Positions 25,994 through 38,215 are shown, counted from the stretch's first letter. The stretch: 64,000 bases of DNA from Bradyrhizobium sp. AUGA SZCCT0176 (GCF_018130145.1 NZ_JAFCMB010000007.1:186001-250000); one strand, 5' to 3'. A program made the numbers and translations. The notes: generated by a model from the sequence alone, not told the origin.

Positions 25994-27502
25994 TTGATTT
26001 ATCGCTCGCTGGTTCGCGCGCTCATCACGTCGGCTGCCCTCGCGGCCAGCGTCATGCTGGCCGGCTGCAACAGCGACGAGATTTCGCTGGCCAACAATGC
26101 CAAGGCCAACCAGCCGGTTCCGCCGAAACTGATCGCGGACATGGTCGCCAAGGATATGGACCTGAATTCGCCGATCCTGGTCCGGCTGTTCAAGCAGGAA
26201 GCCGAACTCGAAATCTGGAAGCAGGATCGTTCCGGCCGCTTCGCGCTGCTGAAGACCTATCCGATCTGCCGCTGGTCGGGCGATCTCGGACCGAAGATCA
26301 AAGAGGGCGATCGCCAGGCGCCGGAAGGCTTCTATTCGATCTCGCCGGCGCAGATGAATCCGCAGTCGGCCTATTATCTGTCGTTCAACACCGGCTATCC
26401 CAACGCATTCGACAAGGCGCTCGGCCGCACCGGATCGCAGCTGATGGTGCATGGCGACTGCTCCTCGCGCGGCTGCTACGCGATGACCGACGAGCAGATC
26501 GCGGAAATCTATTCGCTGGGGCGCGAGTCCTTCTTCGGCGGCCAGAAATCGTTCCAGCTGCAGGCCTATCCGTTCAAGATGACGCCAATCAACATGGCGA
26601 AGCATCGCAACAATCCGAACATGCCGTTCTGGAGAATGATCAAGCAAGGCTACGATCATTTCGAGGTGACGAAGCACGAGCCGAAGGTCGATTTCTGCGA
26701 GAAGAAATACGTGTTCGACGCCATCAGGGCGCCCAACGCCACGCGCGACCCGGTGTTCGACGCGTCAGGTAAATGCCCGGCCTATGCAATCCCCGAGGGA
26801 GTCGCCGACGCTGTGCGCGAGAAGCAGCAGACCGAGGCCGCGGAAACCGCCAAGCTGATTTCGAAGGGCACGCCGGTCGCGCGGCTCAACACCGGCATCG
26901 ACGGCGGCATGCACAAGGTATTCGCCGCGCGCGTTCCTGAAGCCAGCACCGGGCTCTCGGAAGGCGGCGACAGCCAGGGACTGGCGGCGCTCTCGCTGGC
27001 CCGCGCCCCCGGCACCATCCCCTCCCACGTCAACCCGCCGCGCGCGCCTTCCGACAATCTCCTGCTCGGCGCGCCGCAGGAGCCGAAGCTTGCTGCGGTC
27101 GCCAGCGCGCCAACAGCCGGACCGACAGCCTCGACCCCGGCCCCGACACGGGTCGCCAACGCCGCGCCGGCCGCACAATCCGACGGATGGTTCTCCAGCC
27201 TGGCCCGCAAGGTCGGCATTGGCGGCGGCGATGCAACCGCGAGCACCTCAAGCACACCGCCGCCCGCACCCGCGAAGCCGAAAGTTATCGAGGCCAAGCG
27301 GTCCGAGCCAGCGCCGCGCGCAGAGGCTGCGATACCGAAGACGTCAGCGCCGAAGGCCGAACCCAAGCAAGCCGCAACCCGGCCGCCGCTGAAACCGTCG
27401 GTGACCGATACCCCGGCTCCGGCCGCTCCCGCGCAGGTCGCCGGATCGGCGCCGATCGTCTCGTCGAACTCGTTCGACAGCCGCTTCGGGGCAGTGAAGT
27501 AA
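25994..27502 (+). CDS. L,D-transpeptidase (YkuD) lipoprotein
   Basis: The 502-aa product begins with a lipoprotein signal (lipobox LAGC, C25) and a YkuD domain (about 60-215) whose active site is HGDCSSRGC (H153, C161). L,D-transpeptidases make 3-3 peptidoglycan cross-links or anchor proteins to the wall. The last ~280 residues are Ala/Pro/Lys-rich and probably disordered, possibly spanning the periplasm. The start is TTG at 25994, needed to include the signal; there is no ATG that keeps it. Regulation unknown. Confidence 0.9.
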   Translation: MIYRSLVRALITSAALAASVMLAGCNSDEISLANNAKANQPVPPKLIADMVAKDMDLNSPILVRLFKQEAELEIWKQDRSGRFALLKTYPICRWSGDLGPKIKEGDRQAPEGFYSISPAQMNPQSAYYLSFNTGYPNAFDKALGRTGSQLMVHGDCSSRGCYAMTDEQIAEIYSLGRESFFGGQKSFQLQAYPFKMTPINMAKHRNNPNMPFWRMIKQGYDHFEVTKHEPKVDFCEKKYVFDAIRAPNATRDPVFDASGKCPAYAIPEGVADAVREKQQTEAAETAKLISKGTPVARLNTGIDGGMHKVFAARVPEASTGLSEGGDSQGLAALSLARAPGTIPSHVNPPRAPSDNLLLGAPQEPKLAAVASAPTAGPTASTPAPTRVANAAPAAQSDGWFSSLARKVGIGGGDATASTSSTPPPAPAKPKVIEAKRSEPAPRAEAAIPKTSAPKAEPKQAATRPPLKPSVTDTPAPAAPAQVAGSAPIVSSNSFDSRFGAVK

Positions 27503-27508
27503 ATCGCT

Positions 27509-27631
27509 GTCGTCCCGGCGAAGGCCGGGACCCATAGCCACCGATCTCAATGTTGCGCGAAATTAGTGGGGCTTTGGTCCCATCCATAACCAACATTCGT
27601 GGTTATGGGTCCCGGCCTTCGCCGGGACGAC
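27509..27631. repeat. 123-bp nested-palindrome element, copy 3 of 4
   Basis: Same arms as copies 1 and 2. It lies between the convergent ends of the L,D-transpeptidase and secA genes. Confidence 0.87.
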
Positions 27632-27666
27632 GATAGAGGCGCCGTCAACGCACGATCACGAGCAGC

Positions 27667-30504
<2,838 letters not shown>

Positions 30505-30867
30505 GCCGAGTTCCTGTCTATGCCGTGTCTTGCTAAGCCGTGTCTTGCGTTGCGGCCGTGACGTGATCCACCAAGTTGCCTATCAACTCACCGTGACGCG
30601 TCGCGGCAAACGCCCCGATCCGGGGGTCATCCGCCAAGTGAGTGGGATTCAGGCAAGCTAAGGTTCAACGGCAAAAAGCCCAGTAAAATAAGTGCTATCG
30701 CCATCGATTGGTTCCGGCAGAGATATGGCTGGGCCACAGGCTTGTCAACGTCGCCAAGATGTCAAGGAATTCATCATTTTGACAGACTTTTCGCGTTGCC
30801 AAGGTGCCATGATTGGGCGAGTGTCCCGCCGCCTTTGGCATTCCCATCTTCAAGACAAGGATTTTGC
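30505..30867. other. Divergent promoter region of secA and the parvulin gene
   Basis: About 360 bp with no gene. It must hold the promoters of both flanking genes. A 13-bp tandem duplication is visible on the plus strand near 30524-30547 (TGCCGTGTCTTGC then AGCCGTGTCTTGC). No terminator or riboswitch was recognised. Confidence 0.4.
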
Positions 30868-31782
30868 ATGACCTCCCCGTTCCCGGAAACGAAAACCGGC
30901 CTGCGCTTCGGCTTGGCCTCCCTGGCCCTGACGACCTGCCTGGCTGCGGTTCTGGCCGCCGGCCTGCCGGCCCGCGCCCAGGACAACCCCGTTCTGGCGA
31001 AGGTTAATGGCGTGGAAATCCGTCAGAGCGACGTCGCGCTGGCCGAAGAGGAACTTGGCCCCAGCCTCGCCCAGATGGACCCGGCGACCAAGAAGGACAA
31101 CGTGCTGGCGTTCCTGATCGACCTCAAGATCGTCGCCAAGGCCGCCGAGGATAAAAAGGTCGAGAATTCCGAGGACTTCAAGCGGCGCATAGCGTTCGCG
31201 CGCAACCGTCTTTTGATGGACAGCCTGCTGGCCACCGAAGGCAAGGCGGCAACCACCGACGAGGCCATGAAGAAGGTCTATGAGGAGGCCTCCAAGCAGA
31301 TCACCGGCGAAGCCGAAGTCCACGCCCGGCACATCCTGGTCGAGACCGAGGACGAAGCCAAGGCGGTCGCCGAAGAGCTGAAAAAGGGCGCCGATTTCGC
31401 GGATCTCGCCAAGAAAAAGTCCAAGGACCCCGGCGCCTCCGACGGCGGCGACCTCGGCTTCTTCACCAAGGAGCAGATGGTGCCGGAATTCTCGGCCGTG
31501 GCGTTCGTGCTCGAGCCCGGCAAGATTTCCGATCCCGTCAAATCGCAGTTCGGCTGGCACATCATCAAGGTCGAGGAAAAGCGCAACCGCAAGGCGCCCG
31601 ACTTCGAGCAGGTGAAGCCCCAGATCGAAACCTATGTGACGCGCAAGGCGCAGGCCGATTACGTGGCGAAGCTGCGCGAGGCCGCCAAGGTCGAGCGCAT
31701 GGACAAGCCGGCCGAGCCGGCGGCGAAGCCTGCCGAGGCTGCCAAGCCCGACGCCTCCAAGATGGCGCCGGCGAAGAAATAA
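30868..31782 (+). CDS. Periplasmic parvulin-type peptidyl-prolyl isomerase
   Basis: The 304-aa protein has a signal peptide (LASLALTTCLAAVLAAGLPARA), a SurA_N-like helical part, a parvulin PpiC domain (about 145-240, with HARHILVETEDEAKAVAEEL and GGDLGFFTKEQMVPEFS) and an Ala/Pro/Lys-rich tail. It would catalyse proline isomerisation and chaperoning of outer-membrane or exported proteins, a sensible neighbour of secA. The ATG at 30868 follows AAGGATTTTGC, a good ribosome site, so the longer upstream frame was rejected. Confidence 0.93.
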   Translation: MTSPFPETKTGLRFGLASLALTTCLAAVLAAGLPARAQDNPVLAKVNGVEIRQSDVALAEEELGPSLAQMDPATKKDNVLAFLIDLKIVAKAAEDKKVENSEDFKRRIAFARNRLLMDSLLATEGKAATTDEAMKKVYEEASKQITGEAEVHARHILVETEDEAKAVAEELKKGADFADLAKKKSKDPGASDGGDLGFFTKEQMVPEFSAVAFVLEPGKISDPVKSQFGWHIIKVEEKRNRKAPDFEQVKPQIETYVTRKAQADYVAKLREAAKVERMDKPAEPAAKPAEAAKPDASKMAPAKK

Positions 31783-31819
31783 AATCGACTTCGCCACCCG
31801 ACTTCAGTATTTAGGCATC

Positions 31820-31849
31820 ATGCCCGGCCCACTCAGGTGTGCCGGGCAT
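31820..31849. terminator. Strong hairpin between the parvulin gene and argJ
   Basis: ATGCCCGGC (31820-31828) pairs perfectly with GCCGGGCAT (31841-31849) over a 12-nt loop. There is no T-run after it, so it may be a factor-dependent terminator or a processing site. Confidence 0.4.
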
Positions 31850-31971
31850 CCATGTCTTAGGGCCTTCATCAACGGATGCTGAAGACGTGGATGGCCGCGA
31901 ATCCTTAAGCGCCTCGCGCTTTCCGGATCCGGCCAGATCGCTTCCAGTCTTCCTGTCGATAAGGCGCCCCC

Positions 31972-33228
31972 ATGTCATCAGCCGTTTCCCCCCTCGCACC
32001 AACCGAAGTCCCCGACATGCCCGTGATCGCGGGCGTGCGGCTTGCCACGGCTGCCGCCGGCATCCGCTACAAGGGACGCACCGACGTGCTGCTCGCGATC
32101 ATGGACAAGGGAACGAATGCGGCCGGTGTCTTCACCCAATCGAAATGCCCAAGCGCCCCGGTGGAATGGTGCCGCGCCCAACTCAAAGGCGGCGGTTCGT
32201 CCAAGGGGCTTGCGCGCGCGCTGGTGGTGAATTCCGGCAATGCCAATGCCTTCACCGGCAAGACCGGGCGGCAGGCCACGACCTTGACGGCGTCGATTGC
32301 CGCCAAGGCGGTCGGATGCAAACCAAATGAGGTGTTTCTCGCCTCCACCGGCGTGATCGGCGAGCCGCTTGACGCCACCAAATTCGACGGCGTGCTGGGC
32401 ACGCTGGCCGACAGCGCTGCGCCCGCGGACTGGATGGGCGCGGCCCGGGCGATCATGACCACCGACACCTTCCCGAAGGTCGCGACCGCGACCGTGAAAC
32501 TCGGCAAGGCCAAGGTCACCATCAACGGCATGGCCAAGGGCGCCGGCATGATCGCGCCCGACATGGCGACCATGCTGTCCTTCGTGTTTACCGACGCACC
32601 GCTGTCGTCGGCCGTGCTGCAATCGCTGCTCAAGAGCGGCGTCCAGGATACCTTCAACGCCCTCACCATCGACAGCGACACCTCGACATCGGACACGCTG
32701 CTGGCGTTCGCCACCGGAACGGCCGCCGCCCACGGCGCCCCAAAAATCACGCGCGCCAGCGATCCGAGGCTGAAAGCCTTCACAAAGGCATTCCGCGCGG
32801 TGCTCGCCGATCTTGCCGAGCAAGTCGCCCGCGACGGCGAAGGCGCGCGAAAACTGGTCGAGGTCATCGTCGAGGGCGCGACCACCAGCATTTCGGCGCG
32901 CCGGATCGCGATGTCGATTGCGAATTCGCCGCTGGTCAAGACCGCGATCGCCGGCGAGGACGCCAATTGGGGCCGCGTGGTGATGGCGGTCGGCAAGGCC
33001 GGCGAGCCCGCCAACCGCGACAAGCTGTCGATCTCGTTCAACGGCATCCGCGTCGCCAAGAGCGGCGCGCGCGATCCGTCCTACAACGAGCCGGAGGTTT
33101 CCGAGGCGATGAAAAGCCCGAAGATTCAGATCAAGGTCTCCCTCGGCCTCGGCAAGGGCCGCGACCGCGTGCTGACTTGCGACCTCACCAAGGAATACGT
33201 CGCCATCAACGGCGACTACCGGTCGTGA
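31972..33228 (+). CDS. argJ: Bifunctional glutamate N-acetyltransferase/N-acetylglutamate synthase
   Basis: The 418-aa ArgJ transfers acetyl from N-acetylornithine to glutamate in arginine synthesis. The autocleavage site is in KGAGMIAPDMATML, where the Thr becomes the N-terminal nucleophile of the beta chain. Further family marks are LVVNSGNANAFTGKTG and EDANWGRVVMAVGKAG. Start ATG at 31972 has AAGGCG upstream. In some bacteria ArgJ also uses acetyl-CoA; which type this is cannot be told here. Confidence 0.96.
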   Translation: MSSAVSPLAPTEVPDMPVIAGVRLATAAAGIRYKGRTDVLLAIMDKGTNAAGVFTQSKCPSAPVEWCRAQLKGGGSSKGLARALVVNSGNANAFTGKTGRQATTLTASIAAKAVGCKPNEVFLASTGVIGEPLDATKFDGVLGTLADSAAPADWMGAARAIMTTDTFPKVATATVKLGKAKVTINGMAKGAGMIAPDMATMLSFVFTDAPLSSAVLQSLLKSGVQDTFNALTIDSDTSTSDTLLAFATGTAAAHGAPKITRASDPRLKAFTKAFRAVLADLAEQVARDGEGARKLVEVIVEGATTSISARRIAMSIANSPLVKTAIAGEDANWGRVVMAVGKAGEPANRDKLSISFNGIRVAKSGARDPSYNEPEVSEAMKSPKIQIKVSLGLGKGRDRVLTCDLTKEYVAINGDYRS

Positions 33229-33236
33229 TCTGGTCA

Positions 33237-33335
33237 GTCCGGGGCAGTCCGCAGGACTGAACCCGGAATCTCAAAATTCCCCGATGCGCAATTGCGCATC
33301 TGAGGTTCGTGCTTCGCATCGCCCCGAATGGCGGC
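33237..33335. repeat. Degenerate palindromic repeat region
   Basis: The segment contains CCCGGAATCTCAAAATTCC, a GATGCGCAATTGCGCATC palindrome and a CTTCGCATCGCCCCGAATG tail. These look like decayed pieces of the REP-like family seen at 6474-6536, here between argJ and the TadG gene. Confidence 0.5.
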
Positions 33336-33339
33336 GGTC

Positions 33340-34665
33340 CTAGCCGCTGATCCGGGCGTCGGCGATGGCCTTCTTGAACAGCGCGTTCATCGCTTCCGCA
33401 ATGCCCTGCGTCGGGCTGACCTCGAAATACAGTCCGGTCGAGGCGCAGCTCTGCATGTTCTGCGCGATCTGGCTGTTCGGCGACGGCCCGTAGGGCCCGG
33501 TATTGAACGGCGCGATCCACGAGTTGTACCAGGCGTTGGTCGGCAGCGCGAGATAGGTGGTGTAGAGCACCGCGATCTTGATGCCGCGAGACTTGATCGC
33601 CGTGCAGAGCGCCGCGTTGAGCGGCGACTGGCAGCGTCCGCTGCTGGTGGTCGGCTTGATGCACGTTCCCGGATTGTATTCGTCGGCGACGCCGTCAGAC
33701 ACGAAGAACAGATACTTCAGCGGCGCCGAGGACGTGCCGGCACCGGGCGCGCTGATCGCGCTGTTGATCGCGGGTATGATGCTGGTGAACTGGGTGTCCT
33801 GGTCGTTGTTCTGGTTCTGACCGTTGACGGTCATCAAGTCGATGTTGCCGGCCGCGCTCTTGGCGCTCGACAGGCTGGAAGACAGCGAAAACAGGGCTCT
33901 TAGCCCGGCCGAGCCCGCAGATGCGCCAAAATCGTAGATCGCCATCCGGAACTGGCTCGAATAGGTCTGGGTAGCGGCCGCGGTGTCCATCAACTGCTCG
34001 GTCGCGCTGCGCAGCACGTCGATCCGCGTGGTCACGCCGAGGGTTTTTGCAAGCTTGTAGTAGTTATTGTTGTTATTGAGATCGTGACAGGCAAACGCAC
34101 ACTTGTCCGACGTATTGTTGACCATCTTGCTTACATCGGCCGGCGTCGCGCCGACGCCCATCGATGGCGAATTGTCCATCAGCAGATAGAAATCGATATA
34201 GAGCGGCATGCTGGTGGTGGCGGTCGACGCGCCGGTCACGGTGACACTGGTCTTGCCTATCACGCCGAGGAACATCATCGGAACCGTGGCAGAGAACTGA
34301 ACCGTCGAGGTGATGACGCTCCCGGCCTTGGTCATTGCCGGCGTCATGCTGTTGAGCGTGTAGCCGGTGACGCCGTTCATGTTGGCGTTGAAGATGTTGG
34401 TGGCATCGGCGACGCCGGCCGGGATCGGCCCATCCGAGGTCATCGATCCCGCGGCGATGAAGCCGGGCGCGATCTTGGCGACCGAGCCCACGCTGGCCGC
34501 GTCGATCGCCGCCTGCAATTTGCTGCGCAACTGGGTGGCCCGCGAATAGTCGACCGCACATCCGACCGCCGATATGATGGGCAGCGACGCGATCGCAAAT
34601 ATCACGGCGATATTGCCGGAGCGGTCGCGACGAAAGCGGTTGAGCAGAGAAGTAAAAGCGCGCAT
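33340..34665 (-). CDS. TadE/TadG-family protein with von Willebrand A domain
   Basis: The 441-aa protein opens with the TadG-like segment RDRSGNIAVIFAIASLPIIS, a transmembrane helix that is a pseudopilin-type signal, and then a large periplasmic domain with a metal-ion site DNSPSMG (VWA-like). TadG proteins belong to Flp/tight-adherence pili, where they help anchor or assemble the pilus. No other tad genes are near, so this is an orphan. The ATG at 34665 is preferred to an upstream extension of 11 residues. Confidence 0.85.
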   Translation of the reverse strand: MRAFTSLLNRFRRDRSGNIAVIFAIASLPIISAVGCAVDYSRATQLRSKLQAAIDAASVGSVAKIAPGFIAAGSMTSDGPIPAGVADATNIFNANMNGVTGYTLNSMTPAMTKAGSVITSTVQFSATVPMMFLGVIGKTSVTVTGASTATTSMPLYIDFYLLMDNSPSMGVGATPADVSKMVNNTSDKCAFACHDLNNNNNYYKLAKTLGVTTRIDVLRSATEQLMDTAAATQTYSSQFRMAIYDFGASAGSAGLRALFSLSSSLSSAKSAAGNIDLMTVNGQNQNNDQDTQFTSIIPAINSAISAPGAGTSSAPLKYLFFVSDGVADEYNPGTCIKPTTSSGRCQSPLNAALCTAIKSRGIKIAVLYTTYLALPTNAWYNSWIAPFNTGPYGPSPNSQIAQNMQSCASTGLYFEVSPTQGIAEAMNALFKKAIADARISG

Positions 34666-34817
34666 AGGATGCCTGTTCTGGGCCGAAACTGGACGCACCC
34701 TGCCAACATCAAATTAAATTTGGGTTCCCGAGCCGCAAACAAATCGTTTGGCGACATGAGGTTGGCTCGTTAATGAAATCTTCCACGCCTGCCCAAAAAT
34801 CTTGCAAACAGCCCCTC

Positions 34818-35228
34818 ATGGCCGACATCAAACTAACCCTCGTGGTTGCCTGCGCGCTGGTCGACGCCGACAAACGGGTGCTGCTGGCGCAGCGTCCGGA
34901 AGGCAAAGCGCTCGCGGGCTTGTGGGAATTTCCCGGCGGCAAGGTCGAGCCCGGCGAACGGCCCGAGCAGACGCTGATCCGCGAACTGCATGAAGAGATC
35001 GGCATCGATGTCAGCGAGCCATGCCTGGCGCCGCTGACCTTTGCCAGCCACGCCTACGAGACTTTCCATCTCTTGATGCCGCTCTACATCTGCCGGCGCT
35101 GGGAAGGCCAGGTGATCGCACGCGAAGGCCAGCAACTGGCCTGGGTGCGCGCGGGCAAACTGCGCGACTACCCGATGCCTCCCGCGGACATTCCGCTGAT
35201 CCCGCATCTGCTGGACTTGCTGTTGTGA
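34818..35228 (+). CDS. mutT: 8-oxo-dGTP diphosphatase MutT (Nudix)
   Basis: A 136-aa Nudix hydrolase that clears 8-oxo-dGTP. The Nudix box GGKVEPGERPEQTLIRELHE continues EIGID and matches GX5EX7REUXEEXGU (from G40). LAQRPEGKALAGLWEFPGG is typical of MutT rather than other Nudix enzymes. The ATG at 34818 is chosen over one at 34773 because MADIKLTLVVACALV fits the family opening. Confidence 0.94.
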   Translation: MADIKLTLVVACALVDADKRVLLAQRPEGKALAGLWEFPGGKVEPGERPEQTLIRELHEEIGIDVSEPCLAPLTFASHAYETFHLLMPLYICRRWEGQVIAREGQQLAWVRAGKLRDYPMPPADIPLIPHLLDLLL

Positions 35229-35259
35229 GGTGAGCGAGCGAGCTCATACATAAATCTCT

Positions 35260-35382
35260 CGTCGTCCCGGCGAACGCCGGGACCCATACGCCGCGGCAGT
35301 CGTTATAACCGAAGGTCTCTAACGCAAGCGCTTTCATCGATGGGCCGCGGCGTATGGATCCCGGCGCAAGGCCGGGACGACG
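35260..35382. repeat. 123-bp nested-palindrome element, copy 4 of 4
   Basis: Same inverted arms as the other three copies (with small changes: GCGAACGCC in the left arm, GGATCCCGGC in the right). It lies just after mutT and is followed about 100 bp later by copy B of the larger repeat, the same pairing as copy 1 and copy A. Confidence 0.85.
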
Positions 35383-35480
35383 GCGGTGTTTGGCGCGCGC
35401 ACCTTGCACCATCATGTAAACGCAGTTTCACGTTCTCGCGACGCATTGCGCCCGAGCTTTGCCAGAAATTTCCTTGCCCT

Positions 35481-35725
35481 CGAAATCAGAGGGCGCAGGG
35501 AAGACCGGGTGCGCGCTGCACCCGCGGTCTCGTGTGCAATTGTGCATAAGAATGCGCACACGAGCATACAGGTCCAGCGGAGAGCATCCGGCCTTCCCTG
35601 CGCAATGGCTTTACGGCTTATATCGTGCTCTCCCCGGTGAGACGGCCTCTATTGCCACCGTCGCCCCTCGGAAGCGTTAGCTCCCGCGGGACTTGACGCC
35701 GTTACGGGCGTCAGGACCACACGAC
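35481..35725 (+). repeat. ~245-bp structured dispersed repeat, copy B
   Basis: Plus-strand match to the minus strand of 4687-4926. Conserved blocks include GAGGGCGCAGGGAA, GCTGCACCCGCGGTCTC, GAGCATACAGG, TTCCCTGCGCA, GGCTTTACGGCTTAT, CTCTCCCCGGTGAGACGGCC and GACGCCGTTACGGGCG. The inner hairpin here uses GTGTGC/GCACAC, compensating the base changes seen in copy A. Open frames through it are not called genes. Confidence 0.85.
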
Positions 35726-36283
35726 TTCACCGTACGCCAATGCTGCACGCGTCAAAGCGCAACATCAGCGTCCACCGCGACCCGCCCCTCGTTGTGACGA
35801 TGGCCAACGCCCCTCTGAGTGGGACGGGATGGGCATAAATGTGCACTGATTTGGGTCGCATGGAAACAAGAATATTTTTGATTTTCGGAAATTTTAGACT
35901 TGACGCGATTTCTGACAATCAGAACTGATTTGCCCGTCGGGTTGATTTGTCGCAGCCGGACCGCAAGATTGCGCTTGCGCGCGAGGCGACGCAGTCGGTG
36001 TTCGCAATTCGCGCCAAGGAATTGCGACACGCGTGGTTCGCAAGTCTGCGGCCACCGCCATTGCGAGCAGAGCCTTCGGTGGAGATCGATCACGCCTATT
36101 CAGAGCTTCTATCGTCGATACCCGCAGGTCCGGGAAAGACCGGATAACGGGCATGTTGCGGAGGTGGCACCCCGCACAAGTTGTTGTGGCTTTCCGCGAC
36201 TGCCCCTTTCGGATCGCCTAAATCAGTGATTGTATAACCACATTTCGCAATCGGAGAGCACCTTCGCAACGGGGGAGAGCGTC
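35726..36283. other. Gene-poor stretch after the repeats
   Basis: About 560 bp. The plus strand shows three short open segments (a Met-start block ending at 35836, one from 35841 to 35926, one from 35930 to 36147) separated by stop codons and in the same frame. They look like remains of one decayed reading frame or a repeat-derived frame; I recognise no family. No promoter or RNA could be assigned. Confidence 0.35.
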
Positions 36284-37315
36284 GTGAATTACACGGGTCT
36301 GCGGTGGATCAAGGATACGAAGCAGCGGCAACGCATCATAGCCGGGCTGAGAAAGTTGCGCGCCGGACTTAAAAGCAAGGTGCCGGCCAAAAGCGACCAC
36401 TCGCTGCTGCTGGCGACGTGGAACATTCGTGAGTTCGGCGGCGCCAAATACGGCGGACGCACGCCCGACGCGATGTATTACATCGCGGAGTGCATGAGCC
36501 GCTTCGACCTGATTGCGGTTCAGGAAGTCCGAGCCGATCTCAAGGCGCTCAGGGACATCATGCGGCTGCTAGGCCGGCAATGGAACGTCATCTTCACGGA
36601 TGTCAGCTATGCCGACAGCGGCAATGGCGAACGGCTTGCCTTCGTCTACAACACGACCAAGGTCAGCTTTACCGGCCTTGCCGGTGAACTGGTCCTGCCC
36701 GGCAAGAGCGCGACGGAGATCATGAGCCAGATCGCCCGCACGCCGTTCGTCTGTGGCTTTCAGGTCGGCTGGGCCAAGTTCAATCTCTGCACGGTTCACA
36801 TCTACTACGGTACGAGCAAGGCCGAGGATCCGAAGCGCGTCGACGAGATCAACGCACTCGCCAAGCTGCTTGCCGCAAAGGCGAAAGACTACATCAACAC
36901 CAAGACGCCGGTTGATTATTCGCCCGAACATCTTGTGTTGCTTGGCGACTTCAACATCTTCTCGCGCACCGACAAGACGTATGAGGCGCTCACGAAGAAC
37001 AAGTTCGTGGTGCCGGCCGCACTGCAGAAACTGCCCGCCGGAAGCAACGTGGCCCAGGACAAGTTCTATGACCAGATCGCGTTTTTCAAACAGAAGGTAG
37101 GTGTGACGAGCACGAATGCCGGCATCTTCGACTTCTTCAAATACGTTTTTGACGATCCGAAGGAATTCAAAGGCGGCAAGAGCGCACCGACCGCCAAGGC
37201 ATTCCCGCAATGGCGCACCTACCAAATGTCGGATCACCTGATCATGTGGACCGAGTTCAGCGTCGACCAGACAGATACGTACCTGAAATCGCTGGCGGCC
37301 TGGGATGGCAAGTGA
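36284..37315 (+). CDS. Endonuclease/exonuclease/phosphatase-family protein
   Basis: The 343-aa protein has the EEP fold: LLLATWNIREFGG (metal-binding Asn), DLIAVQEVRAD (catalytic Glu), HLVLLGDFNIFSRTD (Asp/Asn) and MSDHLIMWTEF (Asp-His). These enzymes cleave phosphodiester or phosphomonoester bonds in nucleic acids or inositol lipids; which is unknown. No signal peptide is seen. The GTG at 36284 has GGGGGAG six bases before it; the longer TTG-started frame from 36230 is possible. It stands alone beside repeats. Confidence 0.85.
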   Translation: MNYTGLRWIKDTKQRQRIIAGLRKLRAGLKSKVPAKSDHSLLLATWNIREFGGAKYGGRTPDAMYYIAECMSRFDLIAVQEVRADLKALRDIMRLLGRQWNVIFTDVSYADSGNGERLAFVYNTTKVSFTGLAGELVLPGKSATEIMSQIARTPFVCGFQVGWAKFNLCTVHIYYGTSKAEDPKRVDEINALAKLLAAKAKDYINTKTPVDYSPEHLVLLGDFNIFSRTDKTYEALTKNKFVVPAALQKLPAGSNVAQDKFYDQIAFFKQKVGVTSTNAGIFDFFKYVFDDPKEFKGGKSAPTAKAFPQWRTYQMSDHLIMWTEFSVDQTDTYLKSLAAWDGK

Positions 37316-37416
37316 TTTTCCAGACAAGTGAGGGATTCCAGGCCCTGCAAAGGTCTTCCGCCACGGGTATTGCGAACGAAAGCGCCGTCGCAGCCGAAGC
37401 GAGGATCGGCCGCTCC

Positions 37417-37592
37417 TCAATCCAATGGGGTCGAACGGGTTCGTCCCCGCGGCACGGTACGTTTCGGCAGGTCGGCGATGCGTGCCCGGAGGCGTGGCAG
37501 CATGAAGTCCAGAAAGGCGCGCAACTTGACCGGCATGAAGCGGTTGGGCGGCTAGACGAAGCTGGCGGCACCCGGATCCGTAGGTGCATATC
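37417..37592 (-). pseudogene. LysR-regulator 3'-end remnant
   Basis: Minus-strand translation gives PPNRFMPVKLRAFLDFMLPR followed by LRARIADLPKRTVPRGRTRS, almost the same as the C-terminus of the intact LysR gene at 43456-44403 (PPNRFMPVKLRAFLDFALPR, LRARIGDLPKRAVPRARAGS). Just before PPNR the Tyr codon is a TAG stop. No upstream portion of the gene was found. Only ~55 codons remain, so it is non-functional. Confidence 0.8.
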
Positions 37593-37644
37593 TCACCAAC
37601 GTGAGGCGCGGCATCATTTGATCAATCTGCAATGTTGGTCGCCG

Positions 37645-37845
37645 CTATGGCGAAACGACGGTAACCAGCCATCGAACGGGAATACTGGAACTGTCTTCCT
37701 TGACCGATCGGACCATGCCCCTCACGGTCGCAGAGCCAAAGGTCAGCGTGGCCACTTGTCCTCGATACTGGGCGTAGCGGCTGCGTCGGGCCTCGGTAGG
37801 GTCATTGGTTTCGATCTGCTGCACGTATCCCGCCAATCCGTTCAT
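37645..37845 (-). CDS. Hypothetical small protein, 66 aa
   Basis: A 66-aa frame from the ATG at 37845 with a plausible protein composition: a helical start (MNGLAGYVQQIETNDPTEAR) and a strand-rich end (VATLTFGSATVRGMVRSVKE, IPVRWLVTVVSP). It could be a small beta-barrel or PilZ-like fold. No family is certain and no strong ribosome site is visible. It lies beside the LysR remnant. Confidence 0.45.
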   Translation of the reverse strand: MNGLAGYVQQIETNDPTEARRSRYAQYRGQVATLTFGSATVRGMVRSVKEDSSSIPVRWLVTVVSP

Positions 37846-38215
37846 GAAACACAAATCGTGACCATGTGCAGAAACTGTAAGCACATGCAGTTAACGAATA
37901 TCCGACAGTGCCGCAGGCATCGTCCAAACAAATGCTGAAATAAGCCGGTTGCCATCTCGCTATTTGGGCAAAAGAGACTATATGTGGAATATCATCGCGC
38001 GCCCCCGGCAGTTATCGATGACTGAGAGCGTTGCGCTCCCGCCTCAACCAAGCAGGCGGTCCGTTGTCAAATCCCCCAACATCCGGCTTCCGTGAGTGGC
38101 TTGTGCCTCCGGTGCTGCTGCCGAACTTTTTCGTCATGCTGATCGCCGCCCCGGTCATTTTTCAAAGTTGATCCGTCCACGCAAGACCGCAGAACAAACC
38201 CATCGGAAGGTCGCA

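Noticed and set aside
35459..35680. Open frame (about 70 aa, Arg/Ser/Pro-rich) through the structured repeat
   Set aside because: The frame follows repeat sequence, and the other copy (4687-4926) does not keep a matching frame of the same length. It is treated as non-coding repeat DNA.
35752..36093. Minus-strand open frame of 113 codons
   Set aside because: Low-quality composition, no ribosome site, overlaps the decayed plus-strand frame.
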